A stretch of DNA of 64,000 nt from Pristionchus mayeri (lineage: Eukaryota; Nematoda; Chromadorea; Rhabditida; Neodiplogasteridae), in the NCBI GenBank assembly GCA_036245805.1, contig BTRK01000002.1, positions 31,106,661 through 31,170,660 on the forward strand. The letters are read 5' to 3'. The translations under genes and the position numbers were made by a program. Numbering within the stretch: the stretch's first letter is position 1; every line of letters starts with the position of its first letter. Under the pieces are notes generated by a model. The model saw nothing but the letters and a program-made list of their open reading frames with translations. It was not told the origin of the DNA and did not search any database. Shown one piece after another: positions 46,571-57,755 of the stretch.

Positions 46571-49500
46571 CTAGGCAGAAAGAGGCTTCACTACTGTAGC
46601 CATAGCAGTTCTGTTCTCGTCCTTCTCCTCTCTTCTCTCCATCGCATCATTTCCCACAGTTATCCTCACATTCAGCGTCTTAAACGCATTTACTCCCAAC
46701 AAGACTTCGTCCTGATCGCAATCAGTAATATAGAATCCGACTTGCTTATCATCGCTATCTCCATCCAGTCGTATATCCAATGCTGCTTTTCCAGCCAGTT
46801 TCATCACTGTCTTCGAAGCACCCATTATTCTCAGATTTGTCTCTGGCATTTCCACTCTCGTATCCATGAAATCATTCCACTCTGATCCATTTGATTTCAG
46901 TATTTGGCATAAGATCCGTTTCGGTATTAGAGACACTTGGGCATCAGAGTCGACCAGCACTCGCTGCGTCACTCCTTCGACTCTCATCTCAGTGTGTAAT
47001 CTGTTGCCCACGCATGTCACTGATTCGATTTCGGTTGCATCATCTTTGACCCATATCCCATCCTGCTCTGTTGCTGGTTCCTCATCCTTCATTTGAACCT
47101 CATTGGCTCGGGCATCGTTATTGAACGGTTTCTTGGGAGGACCATCATTCTTTCCAGATTGGTTCTTCTGGGTTAAAGATCGATCATTGTTGAACTGGTA
47201 TCCTCCTCCATTCCCATTTCCATTATTCGATCCTCCATTGAATTTGTATCCATTTCCATTATTTCGATTCCAGCTTCCACTCTGAGGCTTCTCATTGATA
47301 CCATGTTTGGTATTGTCATGTGAGAATTGCTTATTGAACTGAGTAGTGGCAGGAGTGAATGTTTTTCCGTACCATTGACTCGAATTTGCATGAGGAAACT
47401 TCGCAGGACCATTCTTGCAGAAGCGTTGAATGTGACCAGTTCGATCACAACTGAAGCAGACTAAATCGTCTCGCTTGGAAGAGGAAGCTTTCTCTTTCTC
47501 TTTCTCCTTCTTTTTGGTACTCTCAATAAATTCAGCTTTATGGGCAGCATGTTTCATGTGCTCAAAAGTAGCTCCTTCCATATAGTACGCCTCCACTATC
47601 TTATCGTACTCGGGTCTTCCCCTCATCGCCTTCAAGAAACAGTCCCTCATGTACTGATCTTTGACGGACCCAGTCATGTACGAAAGACCTCTGCCCACTA
47701 GCTGTTCAATCTCTCGGCAGATATGAATCACTTCCCCCTTTCCAGAGAGTTCATCCAGCTTCTGCTGAGCTTTCTGTTTCGTCAGCTCTGCATTCCCATC
47801 TAGAGCTCTCTTCATCTCCTGTACTATCTTTGTCACATCGCTCCCTTTTCTCACATCCTCTGGGATAGAACGGAAAACCTTCATGGGGTGAGAATCATTA
47901 TCCCCCAGGGATTGGCCAAGCATGATCACTTTATCTCTCTCTGACTGTCCTCTATGCTTCAGTTCGAATCGCTCCATGAATTCATCAAACTTCTCAGTCT
48001 TGTAGTCGAATGGTTTGATTTGGATGAAAGCGCTTCCCAGTTGAGCCAGCAATTGGTTTACAGGGTTCCCATTATCGGATTGTTGATGTTGTTGCTTATT
48101 CATGTGACCCGTCAACTCATCATTATTGAAGTCACCAGTCAATGAAAAGCTTCTCTCACTTGGGACACTTCTCCGTCTGTCCATCGGCCAATGACACTGA
48201 AGACTCGGAGGAGTCGGTGGTCTCATCGAGTCTTCCGCAATCCGTCGTTCTTCCAACGAGTGCTGAGAGTAGCCATTATTTCTCTCATTCCTTGTGCTGT
48301 TCACAACTGGCGGATTCATTTGACGGAGGAATTGATGCTGACCTTCCTTCTGCTCTTTGAGCTGCTGCTCGAACTGTCTCTGTTGGGCGGACAATCTCTC
48401 CTCCCATTCCTCTTTCATTCTTGCCATCTCCGTCATTACATTCATCGAGAGACTCTTGTACTTGTCTGCTTCACTCTGCAAGTGCCGAATTTGATTGTGG
48501 ATCTCAGTTCTATCATCAATCTCGAGAGTGGACATTATCCCTTCCATCTCTCTCATCGCATTCTCTTTCAATCTCATTTCAGAAGTGCATTTCCTTCTGA
48601 GTTCCTCTCTCAGATATCTCACTTCGTCCGCACTCTCATCCTTTTCTCTCGATATCTCATCCAACTCATTCTCAACTATTCGTATGATCTGATCTCTCTC
48701 TTCCTCACAGATAACTCTCAAGTCACCTATCACTTCCTCTCGAGAGCTGACTTTGTCCAGAGTGGATAGGCAATCTACCATCTTTCCACTCAATTTGAAC
48801 ATCTCTTTGGTCACTCTCTCTCTCCAATGTCCCTCAGTTTGAGTGACTTCCATCTGTTCAAGTCCATTGATGCTCAGTCCATTAGCTTGAAACTGGAGTT
48901 GCTCCACAGATCGATCCGAGGGCTGTGTCCGATCGATAGCAGACGGTTCCACTGGCTCGATGGGAGACATCTTCAAAGGGATAACATGAGCTGATTTCAC
49001 TTCATTCATCGTCTTATTGAATCGTATCTCTAGCTCATTCCTTTCTCTAATCTCCATCTGTCTCCTCTCCCCCGCATTCATGCCACTACTCTGCCCATGC
49101 GCTTCTGGCTTCTTTCTCACTGTGACATTGGGGTGTTCATAGGAAGGAACAGTATCACCCATCTGGAGCGTGTATCCATGTCTGGAACCATGGTAGCTCA
49201 TGGGGTATTCTCTAGCCACAGTCATTCCCTTCCTCTCAATATCCTCTCTCTTCAGGTTTCTCCCCCATGAGGGTTCGAACTGGCTCCAGTCACGCTTGTC
49301 AGTGTGCTGGGGTGAGATGGTACTGGTGGTGCTCCCATCACCGAACACTTCCTCCTGGTTCCTTCGAGTGAAAGTCAGGGGCACTCTCTTGCTCGTTGAG
49401 GGATAGTGACCTTGCGTATGCCCGCCAAGTCCTTCCTCTCTCATCATTGACTGTGGGTGGAGTGAATTCATGAGGGGATAGTGACCCTGCGTATGCCCGC

Positions 49501-50064
49501 CAAGCCTCTCATCTCCCATATCTGACAGTAGGTAGGGTGCTCTCTCTCCCCTCCTCTCTCTGTCCATTTCCTGGTGGAGTCTCTCATTGATATTAGATGG
49601 GAATTGCGCACCCTGTGGATACCCACCAAGTCGCTCCCTCTCCTCCTGGCTCATCAGATAACCCTGCGGATGCCCGCCAAGCTGATCATTTGAGTTCCAG
49701 TTCAGACCGTGAGCACCCTGCGGTTGCCCGCCAAGCGCCACGTCATCTCTCTGTATGCCCTGCGGAAAACCGCCAAGCATCAGACTAGGTCTCAGAGTAG
49801 CCTGCGGAGAACCGCCAACTGACTCTCTCATCGAGACCTTGCTTCTCCCTTCCTCTCTGAGAGAGGGGGTGGAAGACAACTCACCTCTCCTTCCAGGATG
49901 AGTCTCTCCACTCATAGTCGCTTCAACACTGGCTCCTCTCTCTGGATGCACAGTGCGCTCCACGCTCCTTGAAGCTCTGCTCCCTCCTTGACTTGTCATG
50001 CTTACCGTATCCTCACTGCGTCCAGAGGTGGGACGGAGACTTGCGCAACCGGATTCGGCCCCCA
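46571..50064 (-). CDS. Gag-protease polyprotein of the LTR element
   Basis: A long open frame of over 1100 codons with no introns. The N-terminal part carries repeated (L/Q)GG.(P/T)QG motifs (about residues 110-230), then a long charged coiled-coil-like region, then a gag-like section, a CCHC zinc knuckle (CFSCDRTGHIQRFC, near residue 880), and an aspartic-protease-like motif VDSDAQVSLIP near the end. Retroviral-type proteases normally have D-S/T-G-A, so DSDA replaces a key glycine and the enzyme is probably inactive. The frame ends at a single TAG (46571-46573), after which the RT region continues in the same frame. The first ATG is not certain. Confidence 0.8.
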
Positions 50065-50493
50065 AGTTCGCTTCAGATAGTACTAGGGCCAACTGATTCT
50101 ATGCGCTACCGTACTCCTGAGACCCCCTTATGGCCCACTTCCCACGTATACAGTGTAATAGGAACGAGTAAGGAATTGACAAAAGAATATCTTTATAAAA
50201 CACCGACCTTATTCCCGGTGAAGACACGAGAGCACACAATAGAAGACGAACCACCACAACGTGGAACGAAAACGAGAGACGACTAGTTCATCTTTGCATA
50301 CAACGATGAGAGGGGCGAGGGTAAAAGACATGACATATGTAAAGACGGTCCTATCAAACTATGAGACAAGGTGAACTACAAAATATACGAAGAGCATTGT
50401 AATTACCATAGATGAATATTAGAGATGAGAAAAAGAGAGGGGGAGAAAGGTTAGATGTCGATACGATTGGGGAGGTAGTACAGTATCTAACTA
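50065..50493 (-). repeat. 5' LTR of the retrotransposon
   Basis: 429 bp, upstream of the gag ORF on the minus strand. The open gag frame runs into the last bases of this LTR, but only through a TTG codon, so the true start is probably further downstream. Confidence 0.88.
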
Positions 50494-50735
50494 AAGTGGT
50501 TGAAAAGTGAACCGTCTAACTAAACGCCGCACATTGAGTAGTGCATCAAGCATACTAGTCTTTCCGTGATCTCTTCCTGAATAACCGATATTATACAGGG
50601 TGCGGAGAAAGTATGGAAACAAAGTATGAACTCAAATATTTCATCATTCATGGAAACCTGTTAATACATGTTATAACACGATTTAGCAAATAGTAAGAGG
50701 TATTCAACGCGCACTTCAAATAGTTTCCCCTAGTC

Positions 50736-51737
50736 ATGGTTCGAACGCACCAGTTCCGGCAATCAATTATTGACCTTTGGACTACTGGAGAGAGACCAGC
50801 TGAAATCTCGAAGAAACTACGTGTTTCCCGTCCGACCGTGTTCAAGACCATCCGCCGTTTCAAGGAGCTTGACACGACTAAGGACCGTCCTAGAGTGGGT
50901 AGACCTCACTCCGCTGTCACTCAGAAGAACAAGAAAATCGTCCAGAAGCGAGTTGCACGCAATCCCAAGAGATCTATGAGGAAGATGGCCCATGACCTCG
51001 GGATTGACGAGCATTCGGTCCGCAAGATCGTCCATTCTGGACTCATGTCTTATCCTTACAAGATGCGAAGGGGCCATGGTCTGACTGCCATTCACAAGGA
51101 AAAGAGACTGAAGAGATGCAAGAAGCTCCTGGCGAGGGCCGAGCATCTTACGGCTGTCTACTCGGATGAGCAGATCTTCACTGTGGAGCAGGTCAATAGT
51201 CAGAATACGAGAGTGATCGCCCAGTCTGCCGAGCAAGCCAACGCCAGAGGCAGAACCGTCTCTCGAGTTTTGCACCCGCAGTCAGGAGTGTGTTCGACCG
51301 GCAAGACTCCCCTTGTTTTCGTCAAGCCCGATGCCAAAGTGAACAAGCACTATTTCATCAAGGGGATCCTGGAGAAGACCCTTCTTCCCTGGTCACATTC
51401 CCACTTCAAAGGGCGACATTGGACCTTCCAGCAAGATTCTGCCCCTGCTCATTCCGCAAAACTCACCCAGACCTGGTGCACAAGGCATCTTCCCCACTTC
51501 ATTCCATCGAATGAATGGCCCTCCAACAGTTCCGATCTCAACCCCCTCGACTTTAGCGTGTTTTCGGTACTGGAGAAGGAAGCTTCCTCTACCCGCCACC
51601 CGAATCTGGAGAGTCTCAATAACTCCCTTCAAAAGGCATGGAACAAGATCGACAAGAAGTACCTTCGGGCCGTTGTCGAGTCAGTTCCTTCTCGTCTCAA
51701 GGCTGTCATCAAGGCCAAAGGAGGTCAAATCGAGTAA
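50736..51737 (+). CDS. maT transposase, 333 aa, intact
   Basis: The N-terminal helix-turn-helix (FRQSIIDLWTTGERPAEISK, then VSRPTVFKTIRRF) should bind the terminal repeats. The catalytic core shows YSDEQIFTVE, FQQDSAPAHSA and SSDLNPLDF. From the second aspartate to the aspartate of PLDF there are 37 residues, the DD37D pattern of the maT clade. The product cuts and pastes DNA at TA sites. No stop or frameshift was seen and the length is normal, so it may be functional. The ATG at 50736 lies 140 bp inside the left terminus. It is intronless, unlike its host surroundings. Confidence 0.92.
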   Translation: MVRTHQFRQSIIDLWTTGERPAEISKKLRVSRPTVFKTIRRFKELDTTKDRPRVGRPHSAVTQKNKKIVQKRVARNPKRSMRKMAHDLGIDEHSVRKIVHSGLMSYPYKMRRGHGLTAIHKEKRLKRCKKLLARAEHLTAVYSDEQIFTVEQVNSQNTRVIAQSAEQANARGRTVSRVLHPQSGVCSTGKTPLVFVKPDAKVNKHYFIKGILEKTLLPWSHSHFKGRHWTFQQDSAPAHSAKLTQTWCTRHLPHFIPSNEWPSNSSDLNPLDFSVFSVLEKEASSTRHPNLESLNNSLQKAWNKIDKKYLRAVVESVPSRLKAVIKAKGGQIE

Positions 51738-51818
51738 CCTCTTGTTGTTATGTTCCTACTATCTATGAGAAATACTGTATACCGTTTCAAAAGTGTGCGA
51801 TGGATTTGAAAGAAAATA

Positions 51819-52699
51819 TTAGGTTGTTCGGAAAGTTTCTTTCTTTTTTCATGTATGGACATTTTTCACTTATCCTTTGTTTAACCTTGACCAATCATCT
51901 TATGTTTTTTTTTGTTGATGATGTGGGCTTGGATACTCTCTATATCAACCAGTAGTGCATACCGTTTCGATCAATAGATCTTGAGCAAAGGAGGTCCGAA
52001 GTTTTCTTCGAGATTTTTAAGGGCGCACATTTCTTTGCAGAATAGAGATAGGCATACAAATGGCTCACTATTGTGAAGTACATCAAATAGGGTTATTTAT
52101 AAACATGACGTTTTAAATCTAGCACGTATTACCTAATCTAAAGAAGCGTCGATTGGATAATCCGAACTGCGATTTGTTTTTCGAGCAGAATTTTGAACTT
52201 ATTGTGCTTCCCCCGGTCAACCTAGAGAACAAATCGATTGTTATTTGTGAAGTACTTTACATGGCCACTTGCTATCCCAAATTAGGTGGGAATCCAATTA
52301 CGTATTCATGAGCAGGCTTTTTCAGAATATTTATGCCGAAATTTGAACATCGAAATGGTGACATATTGATATCTCTCGTCCCTCTCGAAGGTTGAAAGCC
52401 TGGTTTTCTTTTTTTATCATTAATATCAACTCTTGTCATATCATACATTATCGGCTAAATATCGGTAGGCATCTAGTTCTCGGGAAGAAATGACCCGACA
52501 AAAAATACTGAAATTATGTTTTTTGAGGTGTTTTTGACATTTGCTAATTTTTAACATTTTTTTCTAGCCTGTTATATGACCGAGATGCGATTTGAACAGA
52601 CTGTAGTATTCCACCGCCACGGCCCTTACATATACCATAGACAAAATAATTGAAGATGAACGCCAAAAGAATTGGGGCATGAAAAAAATAACAACCTAA
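51819..52699. mobile_element. 881-bp non-autonomous mariner-like element nested in the maT transposon
   Basis: Left end TTAGGTTGTTCGGAAAGTTT at 51819, right end the complement of TTAGGTTGTTATTTTTTTCA at 52699, with TA on both sides (51817-51818, 52700-52701). The left terminus resembles that of the element at 54307. No transposase-like ORF was found inside. Confidence 0.65.
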
Positions 52700-52743
52700 T
52701 ACATGGTTAAATCCATGTTGCCATACTTTCTCCACACCCTGTA

Positions 52744-53311
52744 TATTATATTAGAAGCAAAATAGATGAAAGCATAAAGTGTTCACTGTTGTATGTTTCA
52801 ATTTGAACTTTCTGACCTCGTTATGCATTTGATGGTGAGGTTTCTGGTCTATAATGTTCTCTTTATACACATTCCTCGAGATTTTCTTCTATCATCCCTC
52901 TTCCTGATTTCCTCGATCGCCGTATACATCAAAACCCTGAGGACTCAAAGTTGATCTTTCACGCATCATCCAATACTCACCTGCCGCCACTACAATAGTA
53001 ATCATAGAATATCTCTGTTGTCTGAAATAATCGTTTATCACGTTGGATGAAGCCCTTGAAATTACACAGATCCATGTTTTCGTAACGGAAATGCAGCAGA
53101 AATACAAAATGACTTCATGGAAAAAATAGTAAGCGTGCTGCTTATATCTCCATCAAAGTTTATGCTAGTTAATTATAAAATTTATGTTTTTTATTGTAAC
53201 ATTCGTTGTGATGTGAGTAACAAGATTTCGGGATACCCTTTTTTTGAACAAATGCATCACGAATGTTATGATGAGTGAGAGAATAAAATGTTGGCTCTGT
53301 CTCTGATCCTA
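52744..53311. other. Intergenic stretch without a recognised feature
   Basis: Nothing could be assigned here apart from short open frames without splice or homology support. Confidence 0.4.
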
Positions 53312-53471
53312 CTATCCCCTTCTCTGCCGATGTTGCACTCCTCTCTTGGCCATCTTGGCGACCTCTTTGAACCGTTTCACTTTCGCTTCTGCATCCTCAA
53401 CCACGAGGCTCGGCAGCTTCTGAATTGAATCTCGTATTTGGGGTTTACGCCACCAATGAAATTGCTGCTGG

Positions 53472-54011
53472 TAGTTTTCGGGGGGGGGGGGGGGGGGGGG
53501 TGACAAAAGCAAAAACGACAAAAGCGCAACTCGTCGTCGTTCGCTTGCGTTTGGACGAAGCGACTTGGGAGTTGGTTCATTGTAACCAGTATGTGCTCCG
53601 TTACATTTACATATGTAAGACTTGCAACCAGGCGATCTTGAGTTTTACTCCATATCTATGTATATTCATGGTCCAAAATTGGCAATTTGAGCGGAAAATC
53701 GATGTTAGATAAATAACAAATGCCTGTAACAAAGTAATATATGTATCGATTGGTTAGGGCATTTGGTGTTTATCTAACCATGATTTTCCATTCAAATTGC
53801 CAATTTTGGACCATGAATACATAGATATACATAGATATGGAGTGAAACTCAAGATCGCCTAGTAGCAAGACTTACATATGTAAATGTAGGGGAGCACATA
53901 CTGACTACAATGAACTAACTCCCAAGTCGCTTCGTCTAAACGCAAGCGAACGGCGACGAGTTGTGCTTTTGTCGTTTTTGCTTTTATCACCCCCCCCCCC
54001 CCTTAGTTTTC
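53472..54011. mobile_element. 524-bp palindromic element with G-tract/C-tract ends and 8-bp target duplication
   Basis: The element is 53480-54003: a run of G, then TGACAAAAGCAAAAACG, inverted arms of about 235 bp, a short centre near 53740, and the mirror end with a run of C. TAGTTTTC flanks both ends exactly (53472-53479 and 54004-54011). The ends match those of the element at 15518-16480 (G-run, TGACAAAA), so both belong to one family, but the arm sequences differ. No ORF of its own. Confidence 0.85.
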
Positions 54012-54306
54012 AACCCCCTTTTTCACCTTGGATTGCGCAATATGCGAGGGAGAGGATTTTTCACCGTCGCTATGAATACCAAATAACCGACCCTTCCAAT
54101 GCTGACTATTCTCCTACCTTACCTTGTTAACAATAAACTTGGGGAGCAATCCCTTCAGATCGATAAGCGTGATGAAGTCACAAATGGTTTTGGTGTCTGG
54201 GTGATCAGGATGAGGGCGGAGTTGTACGGCGCCCAAGTAGAGGTGAGCTCTGCGAAGGATCCACATTATCGATTTTTTAAAAAATATTTCTCGATTTTTT
54301 TAAATA

Positions 54307-54810
54307 TCAGGTTGTTCGGAAAGTCTTTGTGTATGAATTTGTGTTTACACTGCTCATCGCAAATTCACTTTGGTGCCCCCTCGTTCTTAGTGAATAACAA
54401 TCAGTGAAGGGCCTTTATAGTAAACAACTCCCCACCCCTTCCCTTGTGTATATCACTAGTACCATCCACTTCCGTCATTATACAGTTTCACCTCTTCCTC
54501 TCCCACACAACGATGAAGGATTCGGAGACCCTACAGAAGTATGTTTATGACACGCATGCCCCTCACTACAACACAGTCAGGATTTGGTTTCAAAGCTTCG
54601 AATAAGGCGATTTTTCTAATTTTCTTAAATTTTCGATTTTTTCTTCTTTTTTCGCGCTCAGGTGGGTTCTACAGGAAGGGGATCCATAGATTCAAGGAAC
54701 ATTGGGTATATGTTGTCAATAATGATGACTCGTATACTTGAACTCGTGTTATTGTTTCCTCAAAGAAATAAAGTTTTGAAAAATACACAAAGACTTTCCG
54801 GACAACCTAA
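54307..54810 (+). mobile_element. Internally deleted mariner-like element, about 504 bp
   Basis: Termini T(C/T)AGGTTGT(T/C)CGGAAAGTC at both ends in inverted orientation, each flanked by TA. The end of the internal ORF reads GGFYRKGIHRFKEHWVYVV, like the extreme C-terminus of mariner transposases, so this is a deletion derivative. It separates the last conserved START-domain exon from the rest of that gene. Confidence 0.8.
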
Positions 54811-56534
54811 TATTTTAAATATAACAATTTTTTTAATATTTCTCGAAGGAGAGTGGAACCTCACCGAACCCGCTCATTTGTTTCTGGAATTTCATTCAGC
54901 ATGACCGATCGAAATGCAGCTCGGTAGCCACCTGAATATCACAATTTTAAGGAAACATATGTAACAAATTTGCTTAAAGCCGTATCAAGCTTTCTTCTAC
55001 CATGCTGCATGGTCCATGCAGACACTAACCAAATGAATGTACTGTAAAATAAAAAAATAATTGCAACCAACCCGCAGGCATATATTCTTGCAATCACCAT
55101 GTCACGTCCCGAAATTATGAAAATGTTGCTGCTACCGTACTGAAATATTTCACATAAACTGTGGAAAGCGACTATAACTTCAAAACAGAGGAAATGCATA
55201 CCGTTACGATATCGGAGTAGTTGGTAAGAGATACGATAATTCTCGCGTAATTTACTTGCGGATGCCAAGTTGGCATCGACTCAACCCTCTGAATAGAGAT
55301 TAATATAAATTAAACTAACGTGAAATAAAGAATCAATGTAAATCGACAACACACTGTTCTTTCAGAAAAGCCGATAACTGTATTAGTATTAATAGACTTT
55401 TGTTCCTTGTCTCGCTCATATTCCTCTATTTCCAAAAATGCTATTTTCTGAATGTTTTCGGTGAGTATGCTCAGCATATCTACCATCCAGGCTTCTTTCA
55501 TGACAGCATCGACGTTGCAATCGAATATTGCCTGAAAATAGAACATTTGCCAATTTTTACAACAAACCATTTATTTTGATAATATAATTGGTACGGCAAT
55601 GAGCAAATAAAACTAGCCGAAACAGTCAGCATCATGCCATCAGCCTTGTTTTTGGTGTAGACAACATCACCATCATTCGTTTCAGTTGCCTGAAATGAGT
55701 ATATCAGTCGTTATCGGAGAAGGCCAATGCCATCTGAGTATTGAAATTTCAACATGACATATGGTGATGACCAAGGCTAGCCTTTTCCCAGCCTCGTTTC
55801 TCAACGAAATCGTGATAATCGGAAAGCTCTTCCGCTTCCATGAATGCCTCGGCAGCTATATGTAGGGCAGGTGCATACTGAAATGGTCGTTACATCGCCG
55901 CTGAATGAGCAAGTGCTAATTTACATTTTGCAAAACTCAAGACTGGGCCTGAGCATTGTGTCAGTCCTAATGAGTGGAAATATAATAATCTTAGTTTATT
56001 AAGACAACCAAACGGCTACCTTCTCGTCCTTTGGTTTCAGTTCGTCTGTAATTCCATAGAACGATACCGAGGTAGCTGCGAGTGCTGCGAAGGAAATTTA
56101 TCGATTAGTCCTCTTAATTTGGTATTCTCTTATATATTTCCTCCTCCCTATCAATACAAGCAAATGCGAAACGAATAGTGTAGCAATGAAATGCATGCAC
56201 ACGCTAAGATTTTTAAATTTGTAAACTTAAACATTAGAAGAATTCGAACTACTGGCTAACCTATTCAAAAAAACATTTCAATTGACTTTTAATGACTACC
56301 TGCATTGCATATCACTGCCGGTATAATATAATATACTGCTAAGTTCATCTGTAATTAGTGCAAAGACAAATAATTATAACGTATGGACAAAAATGAGTGA
56401 TAATGTGCCCCTCCAAGACTTACAAAAATAAACCGTTACGAATTTCTAAAAAAAATGTCATACGAAACGACCCGTTTATGAATTTTACATTTTAAAAATA
56501 GCTGAGCGTACGTAGAGCACTAAGATACATCTAT

Positions 56535-57388
56535 GCCTCGGAATAAAGGTAAAGGTAAAGGTACATCCATAGTTGCCCAACACTGGCGGCGAGGTGTTTT
56601 CATACCATAACCCCCTATTCATGGTTTCGCACTGCTCCCCTTGATTTGAGGGGAGCAGTGCGAAACGACGTATAGGGGGTCATGGTCAAAAATTGATCGG
56701 TAGGTCAATGGTAGGTCAGGACTAGGTACCGTACCCAATAGATAGTACAGTACCCATAGATACCTTATCCCACTACCGTAACCCGGTATTATCGCAAACT
56801 AACTGTATTTTTAAAAAGTCCTGGTACCGTGTCTAATCGATTCTACAGTACACAAGTGACTACCGTAACCCAGCTCCTTGGGTCAGATCCAGTTCCTTGG
56901 GTCAAACATTTTTCTAAAAATGTCAAACATTTTTGTAAAAATCCTAAGTCGAATTAAAAATGATTCTACAGTAATACGATATACGGTAGGATACTTTGGA
57001 AAAATTTATCGATCGATTTTAAATTTTTAGAAAAATGTTTGACCCAAGGAACTGGATCTGATCCAAGGAACTGGGTTACGGTAGTCACTTGTGTACTGTA
57101 TAATCGATTAGACACAGTACCAGGACTTTTTAAAAATATAGTTAGTTTGTGATAATAGCGGGTTAGGGTAGTGGTATACGGTATCTGGGGGTACTGTACT
57201 ATCGATTGGGTACGGTACCTAGTTTTGACCTACCATTGACCTACCAACCTTTTTTTGACCATGACCTCGTTTCGCACTGCTCCCCTCAAATCGAGGGGAG
57301 CAGTGCGAAACCATGAATCTTGGGCCATGGGGGTCGCCGCCGGCGTGGGCAACTATGGGTACATCCCTCCTTCGAGCCTCGGAATAAA
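56535..57388. mobile_element. Large foldback element with small hairpins near both ends
   Basis: Long inverted arms run from about 56548 to 56960 and from 57000 to 57375. Near each end is a perfect small hairpin: GTTTCGCACTGCTCCCC with its complement at 56624-56666 and again at 57269-57311. GCCTCGGAATAAA occurs directly outside both ends (56535-56547 and 57376-57388), a possible target duplication. The inner arms are the same family as the foldback at 5430-5806; the terminal GGTAAAGGTACATCC resembles the element at 11436. Long inverted ends with 9-13-bp duplications suggest a Mutator-like element (inference). No transposase ORF. Confidence 0.75.
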
Positions 57389-57755
57389 ACTAATTAATTG
57401 TCAGAAGAAAAATCGATTACTCACAATAATGAACTCAACTACTATTTCGTGCAATCTCTTCTATAAATATGCTATGGGTCGGTGTTTGCTGACTATATAA
57501 TGTGTGTCTAAAATGAGGGCTGCATGATAATGATGCAAAAGATAGATTAGAATACTTACACTCCGAGTCCCACGGTACAGTATTCTACAAAATAAGATCA
57601 CTACATAATTGATAACTACAAATATGATGCTTATTCAAAGAATACTTGTATTTTGAACAGGGTGGTTCGGGTGACCGTAGCTATATTTCGATTTGTACAA
57701 CTTCGAAACTATAAAAAGAGGTGAAAGCTTATTTGAGCCACTTTAATTTTCACAG

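Larger units (their letters stand above)
43732..50511 (-). mobile_element. Ty3/gypsy-like LTR retrotransposon, internally deleted, with 18-bp flanking direct repeat
   Basis: Two near-identical 429-bp LTRs (43750-44178 and 50065-50493) bound an internal region coding on the minus strand. The internal region has a gag-protease ORF, an interrupted reverse transcriptase and a Gly/Arg-rich tail; RNase H and integrase are absent. A probable primer-binding site, TGGGGGCCGAATCCGG, directly follows the 5' LTR (near 50048-50064). The same 18-bp sequence, AAGTGGTTGAAAAGTGAA, lies immediately outside each LTR (43732-43749 and 50494-50511). The LTRs differ at few positions, so insertion was fairly recent, yet the coding region is damaged. 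Confidence 0.85.
50596..52741 (+). mobile_element. Complete maT-type Tc1/mariner transposon with a nested insertion
   Basis: Inverted termini begin CAGGGTG(C/T)GGAGAAAGTATG at 50596 and at 52741 (complement), about 21 bp each, flanked by TA (50594-50595, 52742-52743). The left half holds an intact 333-codon transposase. The right half contains a second TA-flanked element (51819-52699). Without it the element would be about 1.27 kb, the normal size of this class. Confidence 0.9.
53312..56348 (-). pseudogene. START-domain lipid-binding protein gene, probably broken (exons out of order)
   Basis: Blocks with splice borders: 56300-56348 (signal peptide, MNLAVYYIIPAVICNA), 56020-56084 (SFYGITDELKPKDEK), 55782-55877 (EAEELSDYHDFVEKRGWEK), 55618-55689 (ETNDGDVVYTKNKADG), about 55400-55531 (IFDCNVDAVMKEAW), 55256-55288 (RVESMPTWHPQ), 55080-55139 (YGSSNIFIISGRDMVIARIY), 54123-54249 (GAVQLRPHPDHPDTK, then FITLIDLKGLLPKFIVN) and probably 53312-53450 (SLVVEDAEAKVKRFKEVAK). 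These read as a START domain, a lipid- or sterol-binding fold. In the family, the SGRDMVIARIY segment precedes the ESMPTW segment, which directly precedes the RPHPDHP segment; here the first two are swapped. Three donors appear to be GC. Foldback and mariner elements sit in its last introns. Alternatively it is an assembly artefact or two overlapping copies. Confidence 0.65.

Noticed and set aside
48191..48769. 192-codon plus-strand open frame
   Set aside because: It overlaps the gag-protease frame on the other strand, is rich in Leu/Ser from antisense GA-rich codons, and matches no family.
54939..55268. Hydrophobic minus-strand frame as a second serpentine receptor
   Set aside because: The conserved part (YGSSNIFIISGRDMVIARIY) fits a START domain exon; the hydrophobic remainder reads through an intron.
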